64,000 bases of DNA from Excoecaria cochinchinensis. Lineage: Eukaryota; Streptophyta; Magnoliopsida; Malpighiales; Euphorbiaceae. Made by a program: the position numbers and the translations under genes. Positions 22,126 through 35,061 of the stretch are shown one piece after another. The stretch is taken from positions 4,216,001 to 4,280,000 of the forward strand of contig CANTUQ010000007.1 of the NCBI GenBank assembly GCA_947683425.1, given 5' to 3'. Numbering within the stretch: the first letter of the stretch is position 1; every line of letters starts with the position of its first letter. The notes below the pieces were generated by a model that saw nothing but the letters and a program-made list of their open reading frames with translations, was not told the origin of the DNA and did not search any database.

Positions 22126-25100
22126 TATTAACACGGAATCAGAGAGAAACTGTAACCGAAACAGAAACGGAAACTGAAATTTGTGAAATTCAAAATTTGA
22201 AATTATTGGATAAGAGGACAAAACCTGTACCGTTTCCCCAAATCACTCGCAGAGAATCACACAGTAGAACGGACTTCAACTATTGATTGCAAAACGAAAC
22301 AGAAAATAAATGAAAAATTAGGAGTTATCTCTCTTTCTCCCAATCGCTCTCTTCAACTTTCTCTTCTTGAAAAAACAGAACCTCTAGCATTATTATACAC
22401 ATTTCAGAGCTCCAAAACCTTATCGGCAATGGATTTCTCTCTTCTTCTTCTTCTAATCGGATAATAATTCTATTAGCTCTGCCAAACTGATTAAATACGT
22501 ATAAACTGAAAGTTTTATAGAGTCTAAGAAGGAAATATGGAATTGAGTTTCTACTGGGTTGCTTGCTTGGCTGCGTTTTTGCCAATCCCCAATGATTGGC
22601 GTCTTGCAGCAATTCGATTGCTTCCACGTCAGCTTTTTTTACGCTGCAGTCAATGACTCCTCTTCTACTGTTATACTACACGCAGTTCCACCAAAACTCC
22701 TCTGCTCTCCACACAAATTTCCTCTTATCATACGTCACGTGGAGTAGTTTCACAAGCAAGCGGAGTCCCACTCGTGAGAAATCAGTAGATTATAGTGACA
22801 GTGGATGTACGGGATTGCGGATGAATTTCGGATTCGGGTCGAAGAAGAATTCTGCCAGCTGTCGATGAGAGAAACTTGTGTTGTGTTACGGGTCTCGCAA
22901 GCCAAACGTGCTCTTTATAAGGAGTAAAATTTATTTCTGATAGGTGTGAGGTGTAAAATTGGTTGTCCCCACGTGTTAAGGAAGTCACGTGGTGTGGGAC
23001 CACTAATAAACAGCATGCGGGACCCAAAGTAAACCACATTTGCTGCTCCATGACGTGCGCGTGGATAATATTTTTGTCTTCACCTTAGGTTATTAATTGT
23101 CCACGGGCTGGTTCCTTTAGCCTTATGGTGAACAGGAGTGATGACCAATCGTATGCAGCCATCTCATTGTAAGAAGAATGTTATTGTAATTTGATACTAC
23201 AGAAGAAAGATGCTTTGGGTATATTTTTATTTCTTAATATTTGCGTATATTATTTTGAAGATTTTGGGAACATTCCAACCTCCAAATATCTCGTTGCATG
23301 CATCTTCCCCCTCTCCTTTCTGAAGATAGTAATAATTATAATAATAATTGTCATTATTTCTTAACCCTTTATTGGTTCATGAATTTTTGACGCATTCAGA
23401 TTGAGCACACGGAATTAAACTTTCCAATGGGCTAAGTTGATCTGCCTTTCGCATGTGCGATGAAACTTATTTGATAATAAAAACTCACATATCATGATAT
23501 TTATTATTAATTATTATTATTCACTAACTAATTAAAAAATAATAATATTACTACTAGTTTGCTATTAAAATTAAAAATCTAAGTCTCAATTTTAAGATTC
23601 TTTTATGATTGATATTACAGGAAATTGTAACCTTCCTAAATAAGAATAATGCGTTAATTATATTCTAAATGAGAAAAAAATAAGAACTCTTTATCCATTA
23701 ATTCAACCGTTAAATCAAACAAAAGACTTTAAATCGACTTGAGTATCGGAGTTCAAATATAGTAAATTAATTATGAGATAAAATAAGTTTTATATTGGGA
23801 GATTTATTATTGGGCAGATTCAAATTCAACATCTACATTTGTTCGGATACGATGAATGGATCGGGCTGGCAATAGGGTTTGGTCATATTATATAAATCAG
23901 ATTATGGTGGTGGAAATACTCCCAAACTCATAAAAAATTCAGCATAAAAAACACCTTATGGGTGGATAAGGAGTTACATGTAGCAAGCGGTGAACTAAAA
24001 CATCGATATTATCTTAGAATTCAATAATAGGGCAGGGCACGTTATAAATCGCCAAATGTGAATCTTGTTGTACGGATTCAAACTGCTGGAAGTTTTGGGT
24101 TTTATATAGCCGTGACAGGCTGACAGTAAAAATATATGGACAAAAATCCTCACGTGCACAAGGGAAGAAAAATCAACCATATGTGAACATGGAATGCGAG
24201 CCGCCCTTTATTTTATAATATCTGTTATTCTTATTATTTTTATTAATATTAAAAAATATTAATTAAATTTAAATTTAAAATTAAATCTAATAAATAATAA
24301 TTAAATTATTTTTATTATTTTAAAAATTATAACTTAAATGTCATTGATGGAATAATATTAAAAATATAATATGAAATTAATATCGTATTAAAAATTTAAA
24401 AATTATATCTAAAATAAAATATAAAACTTTTTAAAAAATAACAATTATTAAGAAAATTGAGAAAGTAGTAAATAAAAATAATAATAAAAAAAAAGTTAAA
24501 GTGAAAATGACACGTCAATAATTGACAGCAGTAATTAATTACTACCAGTTTTTTTATGGTGGGGTTTAATTGCAGAGACTGAAAATTTGACTCAAATAAT
24601 ACTAGAGTTGCATTCACATTTAATCAGAAGTTTTAGATTTAAATCACGTGTATGGATCACTTTTAATCATACTGTATGATTTATACACTTGAAAGTAGTG
24701 CTGTCAAAAAAAAAAAAAAAAATTCCAAAAGCAAATTAATTGAAAATGATGGTTGAGTGGTTAAGCTTTTAAGCTTTTAATTTTTTGAATTTTAATTAAG
24801 GTTTAGATTTTAATTATTTGATTAGCCGTTAATTTTTTATTAATTATTATACATTTATATATTCTTTTATTTGTATTTTTTAGTATATATATTCATTTAA
24901 TTTTTGTGATTGAAGAATTAAGAAAATATAAAATATTTATTTTATGAATAATATAATATATAATTCTTTTCTCAAATTATTACTATTTAGCATGTTACCC
25001 TTAAATTAATAGAATATCATATTACCCCCCGAAATTATTAAAAGTTTAAGTGATACCCATGTATTATTAAAATATCACTTTGCCCCCTAATTTGTTAAGA

Positions 25101-25620
25101 ATATCCCTGTCACAGTTCGTGTCTCATGTGCATGCAATTTTAATGCATTCTTCACGATGTGTCATTCTCTTACAGGGGAATAATATAATCAATTAGTTAA
25201 GAAGGCAATATGTTACAATGGTGATACATAGTTTGGGTAGAAAATCATGTATTAATCCAATATGTGAGCATTGTAATAGATATTTTGAAATTATGTTTGA
25301 AGAATTATTTTTTATCTATCTTAATATAAATAATGGTTAACCTGAAACATTGGTTAAACTAATTGATTTTAATGTTTAACCGTTTAACAATTAATCAATT
25401 TTAATGCACCGATTTAGATAAATATTTTAAATGAAATTGACTAATTAACTTATTCATGGATGCCTATATTAGAAATAGACCATTTTATATGATTTGTGTG
25501 CTTATCGTGTGCGAACATATATAAATTAATTATATTATGAATTCTAAGTATTGAATAGTTTTTTTTTAAAAAAAATATCTCTATATATATATATGTAAGA
25601 AAATTAATATGTAATTGGTT
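22126..25620. other. DUF1677 upstream region and long AT-rich intergenic DNA
   Basis: The first 900 bp are the promoter side of the DUF1677 gene, with CACGTG-type motifs at 22734-22741 and 22984-22992. The remainder is strongly AT-rich. I see no recognisable protein or RNA gene. A stretch at about 24980-25200 has a repetitive look (alternating AAATTATT and C-rich short blocks) and may be transposon debris. Confidence 0.45.
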
Positions 25621-25628
25621 AAATTTAG

Positions 25629-25960
25629 TGATAAGTCTAAAAAAAAAAAAAATGAGAGAGCCTTTAGGAAATTGGATTATAGTCCAAGTTGAGATAGTCT
25701 TTGGGAGATCTGAACTTTTTGAAAATTTTAATTTATTTGTGAGATCATACCATAGTCATGAAAAATGAAACAAGGTGAATGGCCCAATAGGTTATGAGGA
25801 CAAGCATTCGGAAATTTTAGTTAGTTCGGAGACCCAACATAACACCTTTTAGAGAGAATGTAGAAAAAAGCATAATCTTATAAGTTTTAGAAGCCTTATA
25901 TTTATAGACATTAAGTGTTTTTAACTAAAGGTGTTGACCATGTGGTTAGGCATGACAGTT
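25629..25960 (-). mobile_element. Possible decayed LTR fragment
   Basis: On the minus strand a TATA-like CTATAAATATAAGG (near 25910) is followed by a CTCTCTAAAAGG leader, a CTAACTAAAATTTCCGAA block near 25818-25835 and a terminus resembling ACTTATCA at about 25629-25636. The order resembles U3-R-U5 in the Tat-type LTRs of this window. No target duplication or opposite end was found, so this is tentative. Confidence 0.3.
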
Positions 25961-26060
25961 AATCGATTAAAAGAATTAGTTGGGACTTGACTTATGTCCC
26001 AATTCAATTAATTTATGGGCTTTGGACTTGGGTTTAACTCGTTTGAAGTACAAATGAGGT

Positions 26061-26432
26061 GTGAGAAAATATAAGTATTGTGCATTAGAGTTTTTTTTTT
26101 TTTTTTATTATTATTATTTTGATAGGAGGGTTAGTTTTTTTTTACTTGATAATTTGCCATTAATTTACCATGCATTTTATGTCCAGATAAATTCCATGAA
26201 TTTGATTTCGATAATTTATTTAAAAAAAAAAGGGTTGAAGCATATGTATACTTTTTATTGGCTACATAAAACGTCCGATCAATTTGGCTATTATGTAGTC
26301 AAACAAAAGAATAATGGGCATCATTATTATAACTTTATCTCTCACTGCAAACGGATCAACTCTTACAAGAAACGTTTCTTCAGAAATGACATATTCAGAT
26401 CAGTTCCATCATCAACTATGTTAGCAAACTAG
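26061..26432 (+). other. Unassigned open frame of 123 codons with low-complexity start
   Basis: The first third is a translated T-run and ATT repeat (Phe/Tyr-rich). The last third has a less biased composition but matches no family I recognise. Probably not a gene; possibly a fragment of one. Confidence 0.12.
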
Positions 26433-26487
26433 GAAATATAAATATAAAATTTTACTCATCCCATTACACTCATCACCGTAATTTTTG

Positions 26488-26602
26488 ACTTAATATGCTA
26501 ATTGGCACTTGAACTTGTAAACATTTACAAAGTCGCCCCTCTAACTTATACTGTTACCAGTTAAATGCCTAAAGATAAATTTTATGGACATATTAAACAT
26601 AG
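26488..26602 (+). repeat. 5' terminal inverted repeat of the MULE
   Basis: CTTAATATGCTAATTGGCAC through about GGACATATTAAACA matches the reverse complement of 32511-32627 with scattered mismatches. Similarity becomes patchy further inward. Confidence 0.88.
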
Positions 26603-27038
26603 ATTTGAAGTGGTTCTGGCGTGTGATCTACAAACGCATGAGGTGGATGACACCTCAATTTAGACCAATTAAAAAAAGACACGTGGCATGAATACAAGTC
26701 AAAGAAAAATTAACTGCAGAAGATATTTTTTCACCCACCAAATTCACTATCTTCCCCTCTCTCTCCCTATCTTGTCGTTATTTGATCCTGCTAAAACCAC
26801 GTCCTTCTTCCTTCGTTTTTCAAACCGCTAGCTGTAATCGTTTAACCCTAAAGTCAAACAGATTAGGTTTTGTTTAAGCGTGACTTCAACAAGAGTGATC
26901 ATTATCGGTGTGAGAGAGAAAATCGCCATTTTTACAGAGGCAAAGTAAGTTTGAACTGTATTTGTGTAAAATAATATGGTATTTTTGTGATTCGAGTAAA
27001 TTATTAGGGTTTGTTAGTAAAATGTGAAAAATAGTTAG

Positions 27039-30000
27039 TTGGCAGCATCTAATTTATTTTATTTTATTCAGTTAATGCAAAGTCAGATTGTGAATCTGTT
27101 CTTTCCCCATGGTGGACGACTTAGAGAGGACCCACTATTGAGGTATGTACACGGACAAACCTATTCAAAAGATGTTAAAATAAATGTGGATAAATTGCAC
27201 ATTATTAAATTTCACAAATGGGCAAAACACATAGGATACACCGATGTGGTTGAATTTGGATCTAGGTAGCAAGTTAAACAAAGGTGATAGGGTGGATGTT
27301 CACTCTGTATACTAAGTGGACACACCAATATTATATAATAAAGATGATGATAGGGGAAGTAATTATGTAGGTGTGGACCCCATTACGAAAAGTGATGGTC
27401 CAATTCGAGAGAGAAAAGTTAGGGCATCAAAAACATCAAAGGGTGGGTCTAGACAGAGAAGTAAAGGGAAAGGGCATAGGAAGGCAGCAAGTGATAAGAG
27501 CAAAAAAGTTGCAACAGAGAGCTGTAACAGGGGTAGAAATTCTAGTGAGAGGGCAAAAAATTACAGAAGGGTTGAGAGTGAGAATAGAGCGGAGAATGAG
27601 AGTTGTGAAAATGTAGAGGAATTAGGGTCTGATTCTGAAGACTTAGATTATGATGTAAATTTGAGCAATAAAACATTTAGTGATAAAGAACTTTATGATG
27701 AAAATGAGGCTTTTGAAGAGGAAGCAAGTGATATAGATGATAAAGTTGTGCAAGCTAGACGGGCAAAATTAGATGCAAAGCTGAACAAGCAGAAAGCTAG
27801 AAAAGTCAATTTAGATGAGATTCCTTAGGGGCCTATAAGTGTAGATGCAGATTGTGAAGCATTCAAAAAAATAAGAGACAAAGACAGAGTGGTAAGTTAG
27901 CTTGGGATGAAAAGTTTTTTAGTAGCAGTGATCTTGGGAGTGAATATAGTGTCGATGAAGGAGATGGGACTGGATCCGAGGGGAGAGATTTACCAGCTAG
28001 AAAATTTAGAAGTATGGTTTATTATGATCCTACTTGTAGGGTTACACTGTTTTAACTAGGCATGATATTCGAAAATGCGATTAAATTTTGGGAGGCTTTG
28101 CAAGATTATGCTGTTGAGAAATGAGTAAACTTAAAAATAAGGCCCAATGAGAAGAATAGAGTGAGGGCAGTATGTTTGAAGCCTAATTGTGAGTGGCACA
28201 TATTAGGCAGCAGTGAAGGGAGAGCTGGTGACTTCATTGTTAAGACATATTATCCTTTCCACAATTGTTATAGGTTTAATAGAAATAAAGCTTGTAATAC
28301 AAAGTGGATAACTAGAAAATATAGGGAAATGATTATAAGTCAGGCAGGCATTAAGTTGTGGCAGATGCAGTAATTGCTGCATGAAAACTTTTCTCTATAT
28401 ATTGGCAAATTTGTGTGTACAAGAGCTAAGATGATTCTAATTGGGCAGTTCATGGGTGATTATAAAATTGAGTTCTCAAGGTTGTATGGTTATGGTGATA
28501 TGATTAGAGCAACTAACCCAGGTTCAACTGTGAAGATTAGAACAACAAAGGAGATTGTACCAGGGAAAAAGATATTCATGGGAATTTATGTTTGCTTAGA
28601 GGCTCTAAAAAGAGGATGGCTGAATGGTTGTAGACCAGTAATTGGGTTAGATGGGGCTTTTTTGAAGGGAGTAAGTAAAGGAAAAATTCTAACTTGCGTT
28701 TCAAAAGATGGGAACAATCAAATGTTCCCAGTTGCATGGGCTGTTGTGGACAAAGAAAGCAAGGACACTTGGAGTTGGTTTATCAAATGCTTGATGTCAG
28801 ATCTTCAGCTAAGTGAAACTGTTGGAACTGGATTGGTTGTTATGAGTGATATGCAAAAGTTATATTCTTCAATGCACTTAGTGATTACATAACTTATTAA
28901 TAATTACATGAAGTGTGAACATTACTAACATGTATTGTTTATTATAGGGACTTATACAAGCAGTAGCTGAGTTGCTGCCTAATGCTGAAAAGAGGATGTG
29001 TGCAAGGCACATATGGAGCAACTTGAAGCAGAAATGAAGAGGTGAAAAAAGAAGGAAAAAATTATGGGCTTACTCAAGAGCTAGTTTTGAGGTAGGACTC
29101 TTAGATAGAATTAATGATTTGAGCAAGTTGGGCAATGGCATTGTTGAAGATCTTTTAATGTATAGCAAAGAGACATGGTGCAGGGCTTATTTTAGTCCAG
29201 TAAGTTGTTGTGATATTGTTGAAAATAATATGTGTGAGATATATAATAGTTGGATATTAGGGGCTAAGCATAAATCTATCATTACTATGTTAGAAGAAAT
29301 CAGGCATAAGATTATGGATAGAATGGCATAAATGAGGGAGTTTGCTCAGAAGTGGTCTACTGATGTCTCTCCAATGGCAATGGATGTAATCCAAAAGGTT
29401 GGACAGGAATCATCAAAATGTCAGCTAATTTGGAATGGGAATTCTGGTTTTGAGGTAATTGATGGTGTGTATAGGCACATTGTGGATGTTAAGGCCATGA
29501 CATGTTCTTATAGGTCATGGCAACTTAAAGAAATACCTTGCAAGCATGCTATACGTGCAATGCTACATAGAAAATTTGAACCTTCTGATTTTGTAGAACA
29601 TTGGTATAGAAAATCAACATACTTGAAGGCTTATGGCAGTTACATTCAGCCCATAACAAACAAGAAGCTTTGGCCTAGCACACAGAATCCGTCAATTGAA
29701 CCACCTGAAGTTACTACAATGCCTGGAAGACCCAAAAAAAATAGGAGGAGGGCACCTGATGAGCCAATAAAGAAGTTTGGAAAAATTTCAAAAAAAAGAG
29801 CACCAATGACCTGTTCACATTACAAGATCAGAGGTCACAACAAAAAAAGTTGCCCAATATTGGTGGGTTGCTTGCCAGTGTTTAATTTATACTTGTCAAT
29901 TTTGCATTTATGACATTACATGTTTCTGATTCAACTTACAGAAATAAGAAAGAAGGCAAGAAGATCAAGGTAACAATGCACCGTGTGAACCCATGGCAAG

Positions 30001-30760
30001 AGCAACAACTCAACCCAATCCAACATCAGATACAATGGCAAGATTAGAAAACATGTAAAATCTTACACCAGTTAGTCAACCACCAGTATATGAAATATTT
30101 TCCATTGTTTACATTTTAACTTATTCCATTTAACTAGGCTTTAATGTTGTGATATATTAAGATTCAGCCCTTATTAATGACTGATATTTGGGGAGCCTAC
30201 TGATGCTGGACAGTAGATACCAGTAGATGCAGATGTGATGCTTATAGGTAAACAACCAATAGAACATGTCAGAGGCAGTAGAGGTAGGGGTCGAGGAAGG
30301 GGAAGGGCTCACAATGTGTGTGTTGGCCAAAAAAGAAACAGATCAGAGGGCTATGCAATTTACTATGAAGATTCAGGTATTATTTTAGAAAGAGTGAGTT
30401 CAATTAGCAATTTTTGCCTCAATGTGATGAGTTAGTTACATATGTTTTAGACATCAGTCAATTGAGATTTGATTATTCAATTTTTGTTTACAGTTTGGAA
30501 ACAATGAGAAGGTTGTTTACACACCTCCCAATTTGAAGAATGCTACACAGACAGATATTGATCTTGGGGTTAAGCCTCCAGGATTGAAATGGAAAGGTAG
30601 AAATTCATGCACCCAAAGGCAACTGCAAGAACAGAGTTTTCAAGCACAGATGAGAATGAGGCACACTGATGAAACTTCTCAACCTGCAACACAAGTGCTT
30701 GCTACATCTACCCAACCATTAAGTTCTCAAAATCATTCTGATAATCATTAGTACTTCTGG
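27039..30760 (+). pseudogene. MURA-type (MuDR family) transposase, disrupted
   Basis: Blocks recognisable in order: an N-terminal segment FFPHGGRLREDPLLRYV with following WAKHIGY (27080-27265); an acidic/basic linker (27316-27828); VRAVCLKPNCEWHI (28161 on); the MULE catalytic core with GCRPVIGLDGAFLKG and VVMSDMQK (28630-28860); after a putative intron ending near 28947, LIQAVAELLPNAEKRMCARHIW; a SWIM finger CSYRSWQLKEIPCKHAIRAM (29495-29565); a CCHC-like knuckle near 29815; and a basic Gln-rich C-terminus. In-frame stops lie at 28371, 29035 and 29329, and others interrupt about 28050-28125. The SWIM finger has Tyr where the second Cys is expected, as does the knuckle. Clearly nonfunctional as read. 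Confidence 0.85.
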
Positions 30761-31755
30761 ACATTTGAAGCTGATGTAATTTTTCAACAATGTTTTAAGA
30801 CTAGTGTTAACATTTTGGATTAATCAATTAGGATGTACTAACTTATTTTGAATTCTGATTTAATATTACGAGTTATGAACTTTTGGCTTATTACAGTTCC
30901 TCCATCTATATTGCAACAAGACTTATTGATAATTCCATATTGCAACAATACATATTATTAGGATGCACTTATTTATCAGTTATAATAAGCAATGAACAAA
31001 AGTACAACAGAACAACATCTGAAAGGCTAATTGTGAAAATCATCATCATTTCTCATTAGCTCGATTCAGGTATTATTTTAGAAAGAGTGAGTTCAATTAG
31101 CAATTTTTGCCTCAATGTGATGAGTTAGTTACATATGTTTTAGACATCAGTCAATTGAGATTTGATTATTCAATTTTTGTTTACAGTTTGGAAACAATGA
31201 GAAGGTTGTTTACACACCTCCCAATTTGAAGAATGCTACACAGACAAATATTGATCTTGGGGTTAAGCCTCCAGGATTGAAATGGAAAAGTAGAAATGCA
31301 TGCACCCAAAGGCAACTGCAAGAACAGAGTTTTCAAGCACAGATGAGAATGAGGCACACTGATGAAACTTCTCAACCTGCAACACAAGTGCCTGCTACAT
31401 CTACCCAACCATTAAGTTCTCAAAATCATTCTGATAATCATTAGTACTTATGGACATTTGAAGCTGATGTAATTTTTCAACAATATTTTAAGACTAGTGT
31501 TAACATTTTGGATTAATCAATTAGGATGTACATATTTTGAATTCTGATTTAATATTATGAGTCATGAACTTTTGGCTTATTACAGTTCCTCCATCTATAT
31601 TGCAACAAGACTTATTGATAATTCCATATTGCAACAATACATATTATTAGGATGTACTTATTTATCAGTTATAATAAGCAATAAACAAAAGTACAACAGA
31701 ACAACATCTGAAAAACTAATTGTGAAAATTATCATCATTTCTCATTAGCTCAAAC
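30370..31755 (+). repeat. 693-bp tandem duplication within the MULE 3' region
   Basis: Units 30370-31062 and 31063-31755 are head-to-tail copies at a constant offset of 693 bp, with a few substitutions and small indels. Each carries the same exon-like block (NLKNATQTxIDLGVKPPGLKW) preceded by a TTTACAG acceptor-like site. High similarity means the duplication postdates or is close in age to the insertion. Confidence 0.9.
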
Positions 31756-32510
31756 TCCATAGTACATTAACCCAATTTCAACAACTGAAACAATTAGTCT
31801 AAAGAACCAGAGTCTAGAATATATCTACAACAATAATCCTATTACAAAAGCCATAAACACAACCAGCACATAACAACAACAGAAATTTCTTCCTCCTCTG
31901 TATCTTTTTCCATTCCCAACTTCATTCTCCATTTCCCTAAATCTTCGAAGAAGCCTTAAAATGACACGTTTGTAGTGTTTTGAAATGGGTGGATCAATCC
32001 ATGAGAACAACCTGCATGCATTTGGTTCCTGCAAAAACACCCTCCACCAATCAAACATAATACAAAACACATAAAATTTCGAAAAAATTACATTATCCCA
32101 TAACGTTGGCAACCGAAGAACCTCCTTCCTGGGTTTAGCGCTGTCCACGATATCCTCAGCTCAGCCGTCTGATTATATAGGCAGTCTGGTGTATTCTCTA
32201 TGAAAATCTCCTCAAGCTTCTTCAAACTATCTCTGAGTTTCGAAAATGGAGGAAATATCGAAAATGGAGGAAGTAGGAGTTCGGTTGAGGAAGACAATAG
32301 GACTTTGGTTGAGGAAGAGGAGTTCAACAGATGGAGAAAAGGGCGTTCCAAAAATAGAGTTTCAAAAAAATGGAGTTTTTCACACAAATAGGGTTTTTAC
32401 CGTTGAGAAGTTGTGGGAATTCAATGCGCACGCTTGTCAAACGCGTGTGTTTTACATCCTAATGCCATCTCATTTTAAATCATGCCACATATACCGCACA
32501 GTCAACAATT

Positions 32511-32627
32511 TGTGTTTAATATGCCCATAAAATTCATCTTTAGGTGTTCAACTGGTAACGGTATAAGTTAGAGAGACGGCTTTGCAAATGTTTACAAGTT
32601 CAAGTGTCAATTAGCATATTAAGCCCC
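32511..32627 (-). repeat. 3' terminal inverted repeat of the MULE
   Basis: The reverse complement begins GGGGCTTAATATGCTAATTG and continues in parallel with the 5' TIR to about CCCATAAAATTC and beyond. The outermost four bases differ from the 5' copy. Confidence 0.88.
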
Positions 32628-32636
32628 ATAATTTTA

Positions 32637-33416
32637 AGAGTATTTTTATTTTTTTTAAATGATAATTTTAAAACTTCAAAAAGCATTAATTACGTTTTTT
32701 TTTTTCAAATCTTATCCCTATATGCATGGAAAAAAATAATACCTAATAGGGTGAATATATATAATTAAAGAAAAATAGTAAAAAGATATTTTAATAAATC
32801 ATAATGAATATCTTATAGAATTGATATTAATGATATTTTAATTTGTAGGAAGAAATAAAAATTGTAGCATTGAGTGAAACGGAATGATTATTATCATATA
32901 TGATAATATATAGCAAATGGGTCAAATTATGTTGCTTTGAGTAAAGTTATAAATTGATTAAAATTTTATGGATTTTAAATGAGTTAAATCAAATTTGATT
33001 GAGTCACTATTCAATTGAATCACTATTAAATGAATTATTACCGGATTTGATTATAAATGAGTCAGAGAAATAAATGTATTAAGGTTTATAACATTAATTT
33101 GTTATCTTTTCTAATTATTTTCATTAAAAATGAAAAATTATGCATGTATAATCCGTTATTATTTCTAAATTCATATTATATAACAAAAAATATTAAATTA
33201 CAAATAATATAAATAGATCATAAACGAATTATATAATGGTAGGATCACATAAATAACATAACGAATTGAATTATTTAGTGAATCAAACCGTTTAAGGTAT
33301 AACGAATCAATTTGAATTTAAATTACATTTTTAATGAATCAAATTTTGCTCACTGTACGTAAGACTTCCAATTAAAATTATTTGAGATTTGCATTTATAT
33401 TTCTAATTTGGTGGCC

Positions 33417-33474
<58 letters not shown>

Positions 33475-34041
33475 AATAAACAGTATATAGGTTTTGTCGT
33501 TTAGAAGAGAAATTAGGCATGTCTGATTGATGGAGTTATGATATATTTGTCTGGAAGTACCAAAAGTATACAAAACTCTAATTAATAACATAAAATTTGC
33601 TAGAGTTATCTTCTGCGCACTCATTTTCCAAGTTTGATTTTATCTTTCAGAATTATCTGATTTAATTTATTTTGTTGTCACATAAATAAATAAATAAGTA
33701 AAACTTATGATTTTAGTTGAGTTTATTATAAAAAAATACTAACATATTTTAAATTTAATACTCTTTCTGTCACACTTTAAATGTTAAATCTCATTATAAT
33801 TTAATTTTACACAAAATTTTTAACAATTATCAAAATCACCTTTTGTAATTTTAAGTACTTATCAAAATTAAATTTAACATTTTATTAAATGCAGTCGTGC
33901 ATATTATAATTTAATTTTATATAATTTTTTTAACAATTATCAAAATTACCCTTTTGTAATTTTAAATACTCTATTTAATTTTTACATGATCAAATTTAAA
34001 TTTAACATTCTATTAAATGTAGTGATGCATAATAAGTAAAG
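32637..34041. other. AT-rich intergenic DNA
   Basis: No recognisable coding sequence. It contains a TA microsatellite of about 52 bp at 33420-33471 and two similar stretches at about 33770-33870 and 33890-33990 (both with CACAAAATTTTTAACAATTA-like text), which suggests an old local duplication of roughly 120 bp. Confidence 0.5.
33420..33471. repeat. TA microsatellite
   Basis: About 26 uninterrupted TA units. Likely polymorphic in length. Confidence 0.95.
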
Positions 34042-34046
34042 GTAAA

Positions 34047-34515
34047 TGATAAATCCTAGAATGTCTTTATCTGTAGGAGAGAGGGCGATCCGATCGGATG
34101 AGAGAAACCTGCAATAAGTGGAGCCCGGTCGGACCAGGCGTGAGCACTCCGAAACTTAAGTTAGTAGCTTAGAGAGAGAATGTGCTTTAGAGAGATAATG
34201 CCGTGAATTCAATACCTGGAGCCATCGTTGGCTGGGCTATTTATATGAGATAGTTGAGGGACACTCGAGTGTCCGGGGAGTGATTACTGGCTGTCAGAGT
34301 AGGTATCCGGCGACATGACATGGAGCAGGTGATAGGCATGGGTGCTGCCTTGTGTCAGGCGGCTGATGGGACTGGCGGTCACATCAGCCGATCGGTGGCA
34401 TGTTCATCGCCTGGGAGCTCGTGTCTGATACCTTTTGCTGATGAGCTTTGGGCCTTGCCAGTTGGATGGGCCGACTAGATGGGCCTTAGAGCAAATGATA
34501 TTTGCTGGGTTATCA
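34047..34515 (-). repeat. 3' LTR of element B (469 bp)
   Basis: It begins TGATAAATCC and ends GGGTTATCA; paired with 43862-44330. Seven transition/transversion differences were counted by eye. On the minus strand the CATATAAATAGC near 34234-34245 is the likely TATA box and AACTTAAGTTTCGGAGTG marks the R region. Confidence 0.95.
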
Positions 34516-34530
34516 CTTGTCCCCCCTCAA
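34516..34530 (-). other. Polypurine tract of element B
   Basis: Minus-strand TTGAGGGGGGACAAG immediately precedes the 3' LTR, at the same place as in element A. Confidence 0.85.
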
Positions 34531-34745
34531 CAGGTCCGATCGGGCAGGGAATTGCCTTTGTTGGTCCGCTCGGATGGGATTTGGTCTGGAAAATCCCGAT
34601 CCGAAGACGCGTACTGGCGCGCTTTTTGAATTTAGGAGGCGCTTTTTCTGAAGAGGCGCGCGTGCTGAGACAGCTGTTCTCCTTTAATGCAGTGAGCGTA
34701 CCGAGGGCGACGCTTCGTTCTTCGCAGAGACATAATGTCCTTTGA

Positions 34746-34810
34746 CACGTGGCGCTTGCTGAATGGCGCGTTGCTTGGCATTTTCGAGAAGCTTCGGTCT
34801 ATAAATAGGG
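34746..34810 (+). promoter_or_regulatory. Promoter of the antisense gene in element B (G-box and TATA box)
   Basis: CACGTG at 34746-34751 lies about 50 bp upstream of CTATAAATAGGG at 34799-34810 on the plus strand. The ATG of the antisense gene is 250 bp further on. A consensus donor GTAAGTA at 34944 and an AAAG directly before the ATG (35061) leave room for a leader intron. The G-box as a bZIP/bHLH site is a known motif; its use here is an inference. Confidence 0.55.
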
Positions 34811-35061
34811 AATTTTGCAGAGTATTTCTTCTTTTATTTTCGAAATCCCTAGCGAAACTCTGTCAAAATTCCTTCTTGAATCTCAGATTTCTGCAACTAT
34901 TCCTTTATTTCTTCTTCAAATTTCTCGAGTTCTTCTTCATCAAGTAAGTAAGTTTTTTCCCCTCTGTTTGCTTTCTCTGCGATTTCATCTTTCGTTTTCT
35001 TTCCGCACCCATTCCATTTAGAAAAGAGAGTTGCGCCCCTTTTTTCTTCTTTTTATTAAAG

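Larger units (their letters stand above)
26478..32636 (+). mobile_element. Decayed MuDR-like (MULE) DNA transposon with long TIRs
   Basis: Terminal inverted repeats of about 115 bp bound a region of roughly 6.1 kb (26488-32627). The flanks carry a near-matching duplication (CGTAATTTT at 26478-26486 against CATAATTTT at 32627-32635), fitting the 9-bp TSD of Mutator-like elements. Inside is a MURA-type transposase with several stop codons. A 693-bp internal tandem duplication affects its 3' part. The element can no longer make a full transposase. Confidence 0.88.

Noticed and set aside
22325..22868. Overlapping frames on both strands upstream of the DUF1677 gene
   Set aside because: No family resemblance; region reads as promoter and leader.
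31825..32530. Frames near the 3' end of the MULE
   Set aside because: No similarity to transposase or host proteins; repetitive EEE/GGG composition from short local repeats.
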